Shown here piece by piece: positions 1-9,890 of a stretch of 64,000 nt of DNA; position 1 is the stretch's first letter, and each line of letters opens with the position of its first letter. The translations under genes were made by a program, and so were the position numbers. The notes under the pieces are model-generated. The model searched no databases. It was not told where the DNA came from and saw only the letters and a program-made list of their open reading frames with translations. Source of the stretch: Cacajao melanocephalus (lineage: Eukaryota > Chordata > Mammalia > Primates > Pitheciidae); the NCBI GenBank assembly GCA_963573385.1, contig CAUYLG010076729.1, positions 39,146 through 103,145 of the forward strand, in the 5' to 3' direction.

Positions 1-917
1 AACTAAGTCATGTTTCCCTTTTCTACATTATTCATAATTCTTTAAACTGGAAATATCTTTTCTCTCAATTTTAAGTCCTTTCAGACTGAGTCCCATCTTT
101 CTTAAGGTCATGCCAAACAAATAATGATGTCTGAAATCTAATTACCCATTCTGACATCAAAAAGCATGAAAAAAACTGAAGAGGACATTCTGAGGAAAAA
201 AAAAAACTAACAACAGAAATAAATTCTTGATTATATTTTAGGTAGTCTGTTTTTATGCCTGACTATGTGCTTTATTTCTGAATGTCTCTTTTCTTTCCAG
301 AAAGGGAGGTACTTTAAGGCAATCCCAGAGCTCGTGACACAAGGTAATACAGCTCTCGGCAATCAACAATATTGTATGATAGGACTTCCATGTAATGCAA
401 TTAGAAACAATCAAGCTAAAAAATTAGGCATCCTTCTTGTTTAGGGTGACTTGTAAATATAAATCTGAGCTGGTGAAATGAAAGCACGCACAAGCCAAAT
501 TGTCTTAACTTCCCCATGGTATACATGCAATGTTGTCTTTTTTAGGTTTCTGTTTATATATTCTTAGTTCTTTTCCATTTTAATGACTAAGCAATGAGTA
601 GCTTGATTTACTAAATCTAACTAGAAAAAATTTCATTGGCTCAAGGCCAAAGTTTTGAGTCAAGAAGAGAGAAACTTGCAACTATAGACTAGATGTCCAA
701 GTTTTGTGACTCAATTCTGCACCGGGATCTAGTAAAACTCATATAGCAACTAAGCTCTCCATGCCCAGGCTGTGAATCACTCAATCACTACACCAAGAAA
801 AGCAGCTATGATGACTGGTTTTACCTCTGTGTGACGGGTACTGATTGACTTTCATTTCTTCATTCATTCATTTATTCACTCACTAATTTACATTTACTCA
901 CTCATTTACTGCAAACC
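1..917. other. Single-copy AT-rich sequence
   Basis: No recognisable gene or transposon is seen here. The only notable items are a candidate short exon at 301-343 and a loose TTCA/CTCA-rich stretch around 855-905 just before the Alu. Confidence 0.5.
301..343 (+). other. Candidate 43-nt exon (splice signals only)
   Basis: A pyrimidine-rich acceptor ending in TTTTCTTTCCAG at 300 is followed by 43 nt and a donor reading CAAG|GTAATA at 344. A branch-point-like CTGAC lies about 40 nt upstream. Only one of the three frames is open across the segment; the other two hit stops. No parent gene or protein family was recognised, so this may be a chance pair of sites. Confidence 0.2.
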
Positions 918-1663
918 TTTTTTCTTTTTTTAGCTGGAGTCTTGCTCTGTTGCCCAGACTGGAGTCCAGTGGTGTGATCTTGGCTCACTGCCATCACCAA
1001 CCCCTGGGTTCCAGTGATTCTCCTGCCTCAGCCTCCTGAGTAGCTGGGACTAAAGGTGTGTACCACCATGCCTGGCTAATTTTTGTATTTTTAGTAGAGA
1101 TGGGGTTTCACCATGTTGGCCAGGCTGGTCTTTGTGAAAAACACACATTCACCTGAAGAATGGACTCAGAGGCATGAACAGCCAAAGTGAGAATTTTAAT
1201 AGCAGTCTTGCAAGATCAGGTGTCTGGTAGGCAGGCACACCCAGGGCAGTTACAGCAGATAATTTATCTCCTAGCACACAAGTCCTTCCCCCAGTTCTCC
1301 ACTGGTCAAGTACTCTGGGGTTACAATCTTCCTGGACGTCACCTAAGTTGCATTATTCCCCTTATAAGATTATACCCTGGTTTTTCCCACTTAAGTTTTG
1401 ATTTCCTAATAAAAAAACTTTCTTCCCTTTTATGGGCTGACCCCTCCTCTACATTCTGTTCACTTACTGTGACCTTTTAGATGCATGAGCCGGGCCCTTT
1501 GTTACATCTACAAGCTGGCTGCCGGTACTTCGATTTAACATGCCTTGCAAATGGACCATTTAAAATGTTTTCCCACAGTCTTGAACTCCTGATCTCAGGT
1601 GACCTGCCAGCCTCAGCCTCTCAAAGGGCTGGGATTACAGGTATGAGCCACTGCAACAGGCCT
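918..1663 (-). mobile_element. Alu SINE, antisense, split by an LTR
   Basis: The T-rich tail begins near 918. Antisense Alu sequence then runs to 1132 (second-arm features such as CTTGCTCTGTTGCCC and the linker-side GTATTTTTAGTAGAGA), and resumes from 1578 to about 1663 with the reverse complement of the Alu 5' head. The interruption is exactly the solo LTR at 1133-1577. The two Alu pieces join seamlessly once the LTR and one GTCTT copy are removed. Confidence 0.93.
1133..1577 (-). mobile_element. Solo endogenous-retrovirus-type LTR inserted in the Alu
   Basis: The 445-bp insert begins TGTG and ends CACA and is flanked by an exact 5-bp duplication GTCTT (1128-1132 and 1578-1582). That is the signature of integrase-mediated insertion followed by LTR-LTR recombination. 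On the minus strand the last 70 bp hold an ATTAAA-like signal before the CA end, which suggests minus orientation. No internal retroviral sequence remains. I did not recognise the LTR family; a 5-bp duplication fits ERVL/MaLR or HERV-H-like groups. It must be younger than its Alu host, so it is primate-specific. Confidence 0.85.
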
Positions 1664-2734
1664 ATTCACACTTTTTCAACAAACAACTTTTAATTACTAT
1701 GTGAAAGGTACATTTCTAATTAGGATGACAGAGAAAAGAACAAAATAGACACAAAAAAATTTCTTCTTTCATGGAGCTTATGTTTAATGAGGAGGCAATG
1801 GTGTTCCAGTAAACCACCTCTCCAAAATAAAAGGCCCTGTTGATAGCATTTGCCAATTTCCATGGTGTAAATACTCCTACTATGGATAATCAGCTTGCAA
1901 AACTCCTAAATAGTTAGCAATCTTCTTTTGCAAACTAGCGCAAGTAGGCTCCCTATGCCACTGGTGGAGGTTTAGACAATAAATAAGTAAAGTGTGTAGT
2001 CTGTAAATAGAGACCAGTGCTTTGGAGGAAAATAAGTCAGGGAAAGGGAATATTTAAGTGTTTGGGGGTAGAGAGAGACTGCAGTTGGAAACAGCCTGGA
2101 TGTAGAGGGCATCACCAAAGCCTATCACACATCGGATGGTGGAGAAGAATGAACCAGCAGTGAAAACGGCACAGCCTCTCTTTGGTCTAAATAGCATATC
2201 AACCAAGAATATTAGTTTATAAGATCCCTCAGTCTACTTATTTTAACCAAGTATGGTCTCACGTGTGCTTTTGTTCATAGCTACAGACTGTGCAAAAATG
2301 GATTAGAGATTCAACAGGTTCAAAATATTTACCTCATCTAGTGTTTTAGTAACACAACCCTCTGCCTGCCAATATGCACTGTCCAAAAGTTTTATTACTG
2401 GTCTCAAGGGTTAGCCTGACAGCCTCACTCTCAACTCTTCAGTTAAATCTGTCGAGTGAACAGAAGGATGTAAAATTTATCTCAGAGCCAGCACAAACAG
2501 GCAGACAATGTCTTGTGTGAAATGTGAAGAGTTTCAAAACTTGCTCTTCATGTGAATGTTGTAAGAATAACCAAAATGTCCAGCCACACGAAGTTGGGTA
2601 AGCACTACAGATTCCATGGAAGTATTAAGAGGGAAGTGAATTTAAAACCATGATTTAAATATAATTGGAATTAATTGGAAAGATGTTCATTTTATTAAAG
2701 ATAATGACCACAGCAACCAATACCTCTTGGCTAG
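1664..2734. other. No gene; possible very old repeat at the left
   Basis: Between about 1700 and 2110 the text resembles an ancient mammalian interspersed repeat also glimpsed near 13.1 kb and 60.2 kb (phrases like 'catggagcttatg' and 'ggaggaaaataagtcaggg'). The match is from memory and weak. The rest looks single-copy. Confidence 0.3.
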
Positions 2735-2860
2735 TTTGCTACTTATGCTTTTGTTTCCTCATCTACAAAAGGGACTAATAATGAAAATGGCTTTATAGGT
2801 AACGGTGAGGTTTAAATAATACATCTAAAAGTTAGTACATCAATTAATATTAACTACATG
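2735..2860 (+). mobile_element. MIR SINE fragment
   Basis: The hallmark MIR core 'tttcctcatctacaaaa' is followed by degenerate 'gtgaggtttaaataatac' text, matching the second half of MIR in sense orientation. Confidence 0.7.
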
Positions 2861-2924
2861 TAATACATACTATGTAATAATAGAATACATGTGATACATG
2901 TTAGCTTTTCTCCTCCTCATTATT

Positions 2925-3120
2925 ATTACCTTGTGCCAGACACTACAAGGGGTGTGATGTCAATAATAACTGACACAAGGTATGTGGTGTCAATAATAGA
3001 TATAAGCTATGTGTCAATAATAATGTCCCCATTTAATAAATAAGGATGTTAAACCCAGGAAGTTTAGTAAGATGCCTTGTGTCACAGAATGAGTAAGAGG
3101 TAAGATAGACAGTCAAGCTC
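2925..3120 (-). mobile_element. MIR SINE, antisense, with internal motif expansion
   Basis: 'ttgtgccagacactac' at the left and 'ccccatttaataaataaggatgttaaacccagg' style text at the right are the two ends of antisense MIR. Between them a GTCAATAATA motif occurs three times (near 2958, 2990 and 3013) in place of the normal core spacing, pointing to a small local expansion. Confidence 0.65.
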
Positions 3121-3279
3121 ACCATGACTGTGCTATAAGACAAAAATATATTCAAGGTCAGCATAAACCCCACTGAGATTCTTAGGTCCATAAAGTACAA
3201 AAACTGTGGCTTGCGTTTACTATTATATAGATCATTTCTGACCATTCTGCATCGATACAGAGGGAAAACCATAGTTAAC

Positions 3280-3510
3280 TCTATTTACTAAGTGCTTATT
3301 TATGTCTTAAATGTCTAATATGAATTTTTTCATATAATCGCCCCATGAGTGATGCTAATGTTATTCCATTTTTTTCAGTTGAGAAAATTGAGTCAAAGAT
3401 AATTTAAATAAATCACCCTGTGTCACACAGGTCATAAGCAGCAATGCCAGAACTGAAACTCAGATCTACTGGATTCATCACTGTGCTTTTTCTGCTTACT
3501 CTGCTTAGCA
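3280..3510 (-). mobile_element. MIR SINE, antisense
   Basis: An ordered run of antisense MIR landmarks is present: 'actaagtgcttat', 'ccccatgagtgatgc', 'gttgagaaaattgagtcaaag', 'tgtcacacaggtcataagcag', and 'actgaaactcagatctac'. Divergence is typical of this mammal-wide family. Confidence 0.8.
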
Positions 3511-4734
3511 AGCAACCCCAAGAACAACTAAATAATGTTTTCATTAGCACCCCCCACCATTATCTGCATGGATGTTAGAGGTTTTACGTAAATGTATAAT
3601 AGTTTCTTCTTCTATTAATTACAATGGGTAAACAAGAAGAAATGCAGAGCTCAGTGGGAATCTGAACACTAGCATTCAAATGCCTGAAAGAACCAGTTAG
3701 CTTGGGTCTACAGTTCCCTAGTACTACTCAATAGTTGGCTAGGGCTACGGAAAACTGTGCACTTCTACCATAAGATCAATCTCTCTGCCATTTCCAATCT
3801 GTGTTGTGCATGAATCACGCATTTTAAGATTGGCTAACATGGAGTAATGGAGTTAAAAACTCTCCCCGGCATAAAAATAGAAGCTTAGTGCTACTGGTAT
3901 GGATTCCCCACTGTCTCAAAGTAACCATTTTCAGTCTTTTCAGAAAGAGCACACAGACTTTTTGCAGCAGCCTTTTAGACATTCTACTATTCCTTGTAAT
4001 TTTCTCAATTCATACTTCTTGCAGACTAGAGGAAAAGATGTCTCTGGCCCAAAGGCCAAGGCTAAAACAGAGCATCTCTCATAATGAGACATCCCGGAGC
4101 CTGGTAAGAAATGTACTCTGCCACTCAGTGCTCTGCAATGTCTAGGTGATATAAATCATCAATCAGCTAACTTGGAGTTTCGTTAGTGATTAGGCCAGAG
4201 CAAAGAGTCTAACCCAGGTCTCTCAACCTTCAGAGGCCAAGAGCTCAGTCACCGTGCTGGTGAAATTCTCTAGACACCAGCAAGGTCATGTAAATAAGTG
4301 AAGCAGGCACAGTGTGAGCAACAGGCAATGAAGCACAGGTGGCACATGGGGAATATGTGGTCTTTTCCAATACCTCTTCTAATGAAAGCAGTTGCCACTG
4401 TGCTCTAGCTGACAGTTGCCATAAGCAAAACAGCCAGGTTGTGTTTTATCTTTCAGTTTTTTTTTTTTTTAAAGGAAAACAACAAACCAGGATTTTAGAA
4501 TTGTTCAATATTAGCAACTAATTTAGAAAAAAATCACCATGTGGGATAAACACACACAGCCAGATACGGCCCATAGGTGCCTGCTTTGTGGCTTGTATTC
4601 TATGCTGTCTTTTCTGCCGTGCTAGCAGAGCCCAGGCTACCACTAGCTGCTGCTTGTGTTTCAGGCAAACTTTTAACTTTTCATGGTGATTTCAGCAAGT
4701 GCTGATCTGAAAATAACTTAGGAACACATAATAT
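3511..4734. other. Mostly single-copy sequence
   Basis: No gene is seen. The piece 3545-3720 has faint antisense MIR-like wording. A 13-base T run lies at 4458-4470. A candidate exon is noted at 4025-4103. Confidence 0.4.
4025..4103 (+). other. Candidate 79-nt exon (splice signals only)
   Basis: The acceptor is pyrimidine-rich and ends CTTCTTGCAG at 4024. The donor reads CTG|GTAAGA at 4104. One frame stays open through the segment and contains an in-frame ATG. The sequence does not belong to a repeat I recognise. No homologous protein is known to me, so the call rests only on the splice-site pair. Confidence 0.22.
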
Positions 4735-4945
4735 GATAATAATAGCTTTCATTTATTGAGCGCCTATCATGTATTAACTGAGACAAAGCCTCTAGGGTGG
4801 GTATTCTTACTAACCCTATTTTACAGATAACAAAACTGAGGAACTTCAGCAGGTGTATACTCTGCCTAAGGCCACACTGGTAGCAAGCAATAGAATTAGG
4901 CGTCTGTCCAAATATTCAGGTTTCAGATTACTCTGAACTACTATG
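4735..4945 (-). mobile_element. MIR SINE, antisense
   Basis: 'aatagctttcatttattgagcgcctatcatg', 'ttttacagataacaaaactgagg', and 'ctgcctaaggccacactggtagcaagc' occur in the order expected for antisense MIR. Confidence 0.85.
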
Positions 4946-5189
4946 TGAAATAAAATACCCAGTTATGCATACAGTTATCATAGAGACTACCAAGAATAAG
5001 ATTTCTGTTTATTGCCTGAAGGGATAAATACTGTTTTTTTAAAACTGCTAACAGGTTATAACATTAAGTGTATTCAGAAAAAACAGAATCTACAGACATT
5101 TGGTTTATAGCCAATCTATGGTGATATTTTTTGTTACTATTAAAAATGGACCCTAGTCAATGTGACTTGAAAAAAATGGGCTCCATAAA

Positions 5190-5560
5190 ACGTTAATGTC
5201 CTTTGGAAAAATAACCCACCCTAGAGAATTTATTCTAAAACTAATTTAAAGTAGAAAAAAAGGTATCTCAGAAGTGTTGCAGCATCCAATTTTTTCAATA
5301 GCAAACAAAATAACCAAACTGCTCAAGAGAATAAGACAACTATTTTTGATATACCAATATGGTGAAAGACTTAATCATTAAAAATGAATTCCCAATAATT
5401 ATTGGTAACAGAATGTATTTCATTTATGAAACACTAAGTGAGAAAAGAGAAAGAGACAATTGCATCTGTATTCTGATTAGAACCATGTAAAAACTGTAAA
5501 AAAAATGTAAGCTAGAAGGAAAAAACAAATTAAGATTTGGGATCATTTCATGTTTAATTA
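5190..5560 (+). mobile_element. Old L1 3'-end-like fragment
   Basis: 'gagaatttattctaaaac', 'tgttgcagcatcc' and 'agtgagaaaagagaaagagacaattgcatctg' follow the order of old L1M/HAL1-type 3' regions. Divergence is high and several pieces are missing, so the assignment is tentative. Confidence 0.45.
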
Positions 5561-6139
5561 ATTATGAATAGTTTAGAAAAGAAAAGGGGTTTTCAGCTGC
5601 TTTTATTGGTCCATTGTTATAGTAGCATTTGCTGCAGCTGGATTTAAATACCCAAGGCAACACTCAGCTTAATCCAAGATTCTAGATTAACTTTTTACTC
5701 TCTCTACTGAGCATAACCTCTTGTTGGTTTGCACATTTTTTGCAACAATTTCTACATGGTAGTGTTTTGCATATGTGGAGGAGCTAATAAACTGTCATCT
5801 GTGAATAACTACTATGGATATTTATAAGTTACAATGTATCGTTTCAAAGCAAGCCTCCATGTGGTTCTTAAATACACTCTCATTTTAATTACTTCACTCT
5901 TGTTATCCCTAAGATATATACAAAGCTTGCTCCTTCACTGTCCTTCAGGCCACTGATAAGAACTACTCTGATCACTTCATATAAAATAGTAACACCCTCC
6001 CACCACCAATACTCATGTTACCTATTTATATGTTTATCATTTGCCTTTCTCCAATAGGTTATAATCTGAATCAGGGTAGGATTCTGTCCCTGTTAGTGTT
6101 AAGTCTCTCACACCTTGAATTATGACATTTCACATACTA
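5561..6139. other. Single-copy sequence
   Basis: No gene, repeat or RNA is recognised in this stretch. Confidence 0.45.
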
Positions 6140-6374
6140 CAGTTTGAGTATCCCTAATTTGAAAATCCAAAACCTGAAAAGCTCTAATACCTGAAACTTT
6201 CCAAATGCTGACATGACACTAAAAGGAAATCCTCACTGGAACATTTTGAATTTCAGATTTTCATGTGTGGGATTCTTAACCAGTATGTCTTCTACAAATA
6301 TTCTAAAATCCAAAAAACCCCAAATCCCAAACACTTCTGGTTCCAAGCATTTCAGATAAGGTATACTAAACCTG
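6140..6374 (+). mobile_element. MER8-type DNA transposon (Tigger group MITE)
   Basis: The element opens with CAGTTTGAGTATCCC preceded by TA, the Tc1/mariner-type target. It closes with the inverted partner '...agtatactaaacctg' in antisense sense. The interior repeats 'aaatcc', 'tccaaaa' and 'tttcagatt' words in both orientations, as in the near-palindromic MER8 consensus. It is non-autonomous and has no transposase. The right-hand TA is lost. Confidence 0.8.
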
Positions 6375-6394
6375 CCACAGCATCTAGCAGTAAT

Positions 6395-6545
6395 GCAGTA
6401 CTTCCTCTACACCAGCTACTATTCCAGCTGCTTTATTTATATAAATTATGTAATATTCCTAATGACTCTATAAATAGGTACTGTTATTATTTTCACTCAC
6501 CGATAAAGACTCTCATGCATATAAAAGTTAAGTAATCTGTCTAAC
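6395..6545 (-). mobile_element. MIR SINE, antisense, partial
   Basis: 'cctctacaccagctactattccagctgctttat' and 'taatgactctataaataggtactgttattattttcac' match the first half of antisense MIR. It directly follows the MER8 copy. Confidence 0.65.
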
Positions 6546-6931
6546 TTAACTTACAGTAGTAGATAGACTCTAAGATGGCCCCTGATTATCTCTGCATCCT
6601 GGTATGCATGTCTTGTTTAATTCTCTTTCAGTGTGAGTAGAACAGGTACACTGATTCTAACCAACAGAGTATGCCAAACGTGATGGAATGTTACATCCAA
6701 TGATTATTTTACCTAATACTTTAACTCTTGTCTTGCTAGCAGACTCTACTGACTTTCTCTTTCTGACTTTGATGAAGCAAACTGCCATCGGGAGAGGCCC
6801 ACATTGTAAGAAACCGAGGGTAGATTCTAGCATATAGCCATGAAGGAGCTGAGGTCCTCAGTCTGACAACCAGCAAAGAACTTAATCCTGCCAACAATCA
6901 CGTGAATTTAGAAGCAGATTTCTCCTTAGTC

Positions 6932-7679
6932 TGTCTCATGCTGTTAGAACAAAATACCTGAGACTGGGTACTTTATAAAGAATAGAAATGTATTTCTCAC
7001 AGTTCTGGAGGCTGGATATTCCACCATCAAAGCACCATCAGGTTCAATTGTCCGGTGAGGGCTGCTCTCCTCTTCCAAGATAGCCCCTTGAACGCTGCAT
7101 CCTCTGGAGGGGAGGAATGCTGGGTCCTCACATGATACAAGGTGAAATGGTGTAAAAGGGACCAAATCCCTCTGTCAAGCCCCTCTAGAAGGGCACCTAA
7201 TCCCATTTCTGAGGGAGGAGTCCTCGTGACCTAAGCACCTCTTATAGGCCCTACCTCTTAATCTGTCACATTAGAAACACCTGTGTTAGTTTGCTGACAA
7301 TAATGGCTTTCAGCTTCATCCATGTCCCTGAAAACAACATGATCTTCTTTCTTTTTATGGCTGCCTAGTTTTTTCATAGTGTATATGCACCACATTTTGA
7401 AAAATCCAGTCTATCATTGATGGGCATTTGGATTGATTGAGGGAACAACACACAATCAGTGTCGGGGGAAGGGGTGTGGGGGAGAGTGCCAGGAAATACG
7501 GCAAATGCATGCCAGGCTTAATACCTAGGTGACGGGCTTATTGGTGCAGCAAACCACCATGAGATATATTTATCTATGTAACAAAACTGCACATCCTGTG
7601 CATACACCCCGGAACTTAAATTTTTTTTTTTTAAAAAGAAACACCTGAGTTTTGGAGAGGACACATTCAAACCACAGCA
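6932..7679 (-). mobile_element. MaLR LTR (MLT1/MST-like), antisense, split by an L1
   Basis: Antisense MaLR landmarks run from 'aaaatacctgagactgggtac' through 'ttctcacagttctggaggctgg', 'tcctcacatgatac' and 'cctaatcccatttctgagggagg' to the inverted 5' end '...cattcaaaccacagca' at 7679. The LTR is interrupted near its inverted 5' end by a 354-bp L1 (7284-7637). A clear target duplication for the LTR itself was not found. Confidence 0.8.
7284..7637 (+). mobile_element. 5'-inverted short L1 insertion (twin priming)
   Basis: The left part (7284 to about 7440) is antisense L1 ORF2 end sequence ('tgttagtttgctgacaataatgg', 'cattgatgggcatttgg'). The right part (about 7441-7637) is sense L1 3' UTR ending 'ccggaacttaaa' plus a T/A-rich tail. 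A 10-bp duplication GAAACACCTG flanks the whole insert (7274-7283 and 7638-7647). This is the classic product of twin-primed reverse transcription. Confidence 0.88.
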
Positions 7680-8029
7680 CCTCCTCCTCATCAAACTTTA
7701 GATGAGACTCTATCCCTGGCTGTTGCCTTACTTGGAGTTTTCTGAGAGACCCAGAAGCAGAGGGCTCAGATTCTTGATTTTTGGATTCTGGATCCACAGA
7801 AACTGTGAAATAATAAATGTGTGTTGCTTCACGTTGCTAAGTTTGTGGAAATTTGTTATATAGCAATACATAACATATAGTTACAGTAAGTTTTCTTTTA
7901 TTCAAATGTAGGAAGTCTAGAATCTATATTTTAAACCACTATGCTATATTGCCTCTCAAAAAATATTTGTGTGATTAATGAATCAATGGATGTATGGACA
8001 TAACGGTACCTTATAGAGCCATGTTCTAA

Positions 8030-8860
8030 GATGCTAAAATAATCCTGATCCCTAAACCTGTCAGAGACATTACAAGAAAAGAAAAATGTCAATAAACTGT
8101 CATGAACATAAGTTAAAATATCCTAAACAAAATATTAGCAAAAGAAATCCAATGACTCATACAAATATAATACATTATGACCAACTTGGGTTTATTCCAG
8201 GAATGTAAGATTGGTTTATCAACTAAAAATTAATAAATTTAAACCACCATATTTATAAAATGAAGGAGAAAAATGATATGATTATCTCAACAGATGCAGG
8301 AGGAGTATTTGATAAAATTATGTCTCCATTTGTGATTTTTCAAAACCCTCTTAGCAAATTTGGATGAAGACAAAATCTATTTCCATATGTAATCTTTTAA
8401 AAAGCTTCAGGAAGAGAAGAGTGTCTACATGGAACTATAGGAAATATTTTACTTAATGATAAATGTTGAAGGCTTCACTTAATTTTGAAAATGAGAAAAG
8501 GCAGTCCACTATTTCCACTTCACTCATCATAGAATCAGAAGTTCTAGATAGTGTTAAAGCAGGAAAAAAGAGTGATAAGAAAATGGAGAATTAAAATTCT
8601 CAAAATTTGCTGGTGACATGATTATACAAGTGAAAAACAGAAGAATCTATGTAGAAGCTATTAGAATTAGTACAGTGATTTAGCAAGGTTTCTGGATACA
8701 AGATAAAGAACTCAATTGTACTTTTATATGTTAGCAAAAAGATATATAAAAATGAAATTTAGAATGTAATTTGTAAAAACTCAATACACACCAAAATGCA
8801 GGATTTAGTAAAATATGGACAAGACTGATAAAAAAAAAACTATAAACCTTACTTCACTAG
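8030..8860 (+). mobile_element. Old L1 ORF2 fragment (reverse-transcriptase region)
   Basis: The fragment reads in order through 'tcagagacattacaagaaaag', 'gggtttattccaggaatgtaagattgg', 'tctcaacagatgcagg', 'tttgctggtgacatgattatac' and 'ggtttctggatacaagata', which is L1 ORF2 around the RT palm. The stretch encoding the catalytic FADD box reads as F-A-G-D, and stops and frameshifts are frequent. It is dead L1M sequence truncated at both ends. Confidence 0.85.
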
Positions 8861-9689
8861 AAATAGCCAATTTCACTTACACAACACCATCACTAGTAAT
8901 TCACTAGCAGTTCCATTAGAGATATGACAGAGGCCATAACCAACATGGCACAAAATACTGAAACATATGCTCGGTTAGCCATATTTTTTTATATTTCTAG
9001 CACTTCAAATGTATAGAAAACTGTGGAAATGATGCAGGTTTTGACTTTTCTTCCTTCCATTTCTTCCAGTGGCACTGTGTACTGGTTGCCTAGGAAACCG
9101 TTACAGCAGGGGACAGAACTGGCTGTACCATCACCCTGAGCTGGGCATAGTTTTCAGTGGTAGCTTGTTAGCTCTCAGCTCCCACAGAAGGGCACCTGTG
9201 CAGCTCTACTTGATACCAGAGTCATTCATTTCCAAAATGCAGAGGCTGTATATTTTGCTGTTAGCATTTTGGCAAAAAGAAAGAAGAAAGGGGTTGATAA
9301 CAGTAAATGAGGAGGAGAGCCTGAACAGGGGATGTTGAAGGTAGAACTACAATGTGCAGGTGATGAGATCGCAGAATAAAAAGAATGAAATACTCAAGTA
9401 AGCTTACTGATCATTGAACAGCATTCTCTGTGGCACTGCTGGCAGATGAGAATGGGAGGGCTACCCACAAAAGCAACTTGGAAAGTAACTCAGAAAGAGG
9501 AGGAAATTTGAACTATTACACTCCAGGATGTACAACCACAGCACTATGTGTCTTTTAAAAAATCTTTTTGTTTGTTTTGTATTCATTACATCAGTTTTCT
9601 TTTTCTCCCTCTCTCTTCCCACCACCCCCTCAGATTCACACACACACACAGAGTAATTACTGTCTTCGTGTTTTTTTCTGTTTAAATTT
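8861..9689. other. Single-copy sequence
   Basis: No repeat is recognised. It contains a candidate exon at 9070-9340 and a short CA run near 9637-9651. Confidence 0.4.
9070..9340 (+). other. Candidate exon or last exon with 89-codon open frame
   Basis: A long pyrimidine tract (about 9040-9069, ending TTCTTCCAG) precedes the segment. The frame entered at 9069 stays open to a TGA at 9336-9338, and a weak donor GAAG|GTAGAA follows at 9341. The encoded peptide has no domain I recognise. The acceptor is strong and the donor poor, so chance occurrence is quite possible. Confidence 0.15.
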
Positions 9690-9775
9690 TTTTAAGAGAT
9701 TGACTCCTGGGCTTAAGCAATCCTCTCCTGATGAACCTCCCAAGTAGCTTGGACTGTAGCCATCAGCCACCATGC
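9690..9775 (-). mobile_element. Alu-related fragment, antisense
   Basis: 'gactcctgggcttaagcaatcctc', 'cccaagtagcttggactg' and 'cagccaccatgcc' are antisense words of an old Alu or free Alu monomer. The pieces are diverged and both ends are missing. Confidence 0.65.
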
Positions 9776-9794
9776 CGAGCATGATCCTAATTTT

Positions 9795-9890
9795 AAAGAT
9801 AGGGAGTATAATTCAGAAAGGCAAAATGGCTTGCTGAAGGTCATCCAATTATTAAGCAATGAGGTTGGAATTACATCTCAATCACGGCCC
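9795..9890 (-). mobile_element. MIR SINE fragment, antisense
   Basis: 'cagaaaggcaaaatggcttgctgaaggtcatccaattattaagc' corresponds to the antisense MIR core, with its usual 'aaggtcacacagctagtaag' region. Confidence 0.6.

Larger units (their letters stand above)
6560..7880 (+). mobile_element. Old LTR-like element split by a nested insertion
   Basis: The left part (6560-6931) starts 'gactctaagatggcccctg' and runs through 'gggagaggcccacattgtaag'. The right part (7680-7880) ends 'cacagaaactgtgaaataataaatgtg ... tttgttatatagcaatacataac', the typical 3' end of a widespread mammalian repeat. The two parts form one element once 6932-7679 is removed. I recognise the family but not its name with certainty; it looks LTR-like with an AATAAA near the end. 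A second piece of the same family lies at 22010-22172. Confidence 0.6.

Noticed and set aside
1187..1480. 97-codon open frame inside the solo LTR
   Set aside because: It lies within LTR sequence on the strand opposite to the LTR's apparent orientation and has no retroviral or cellular protein features.
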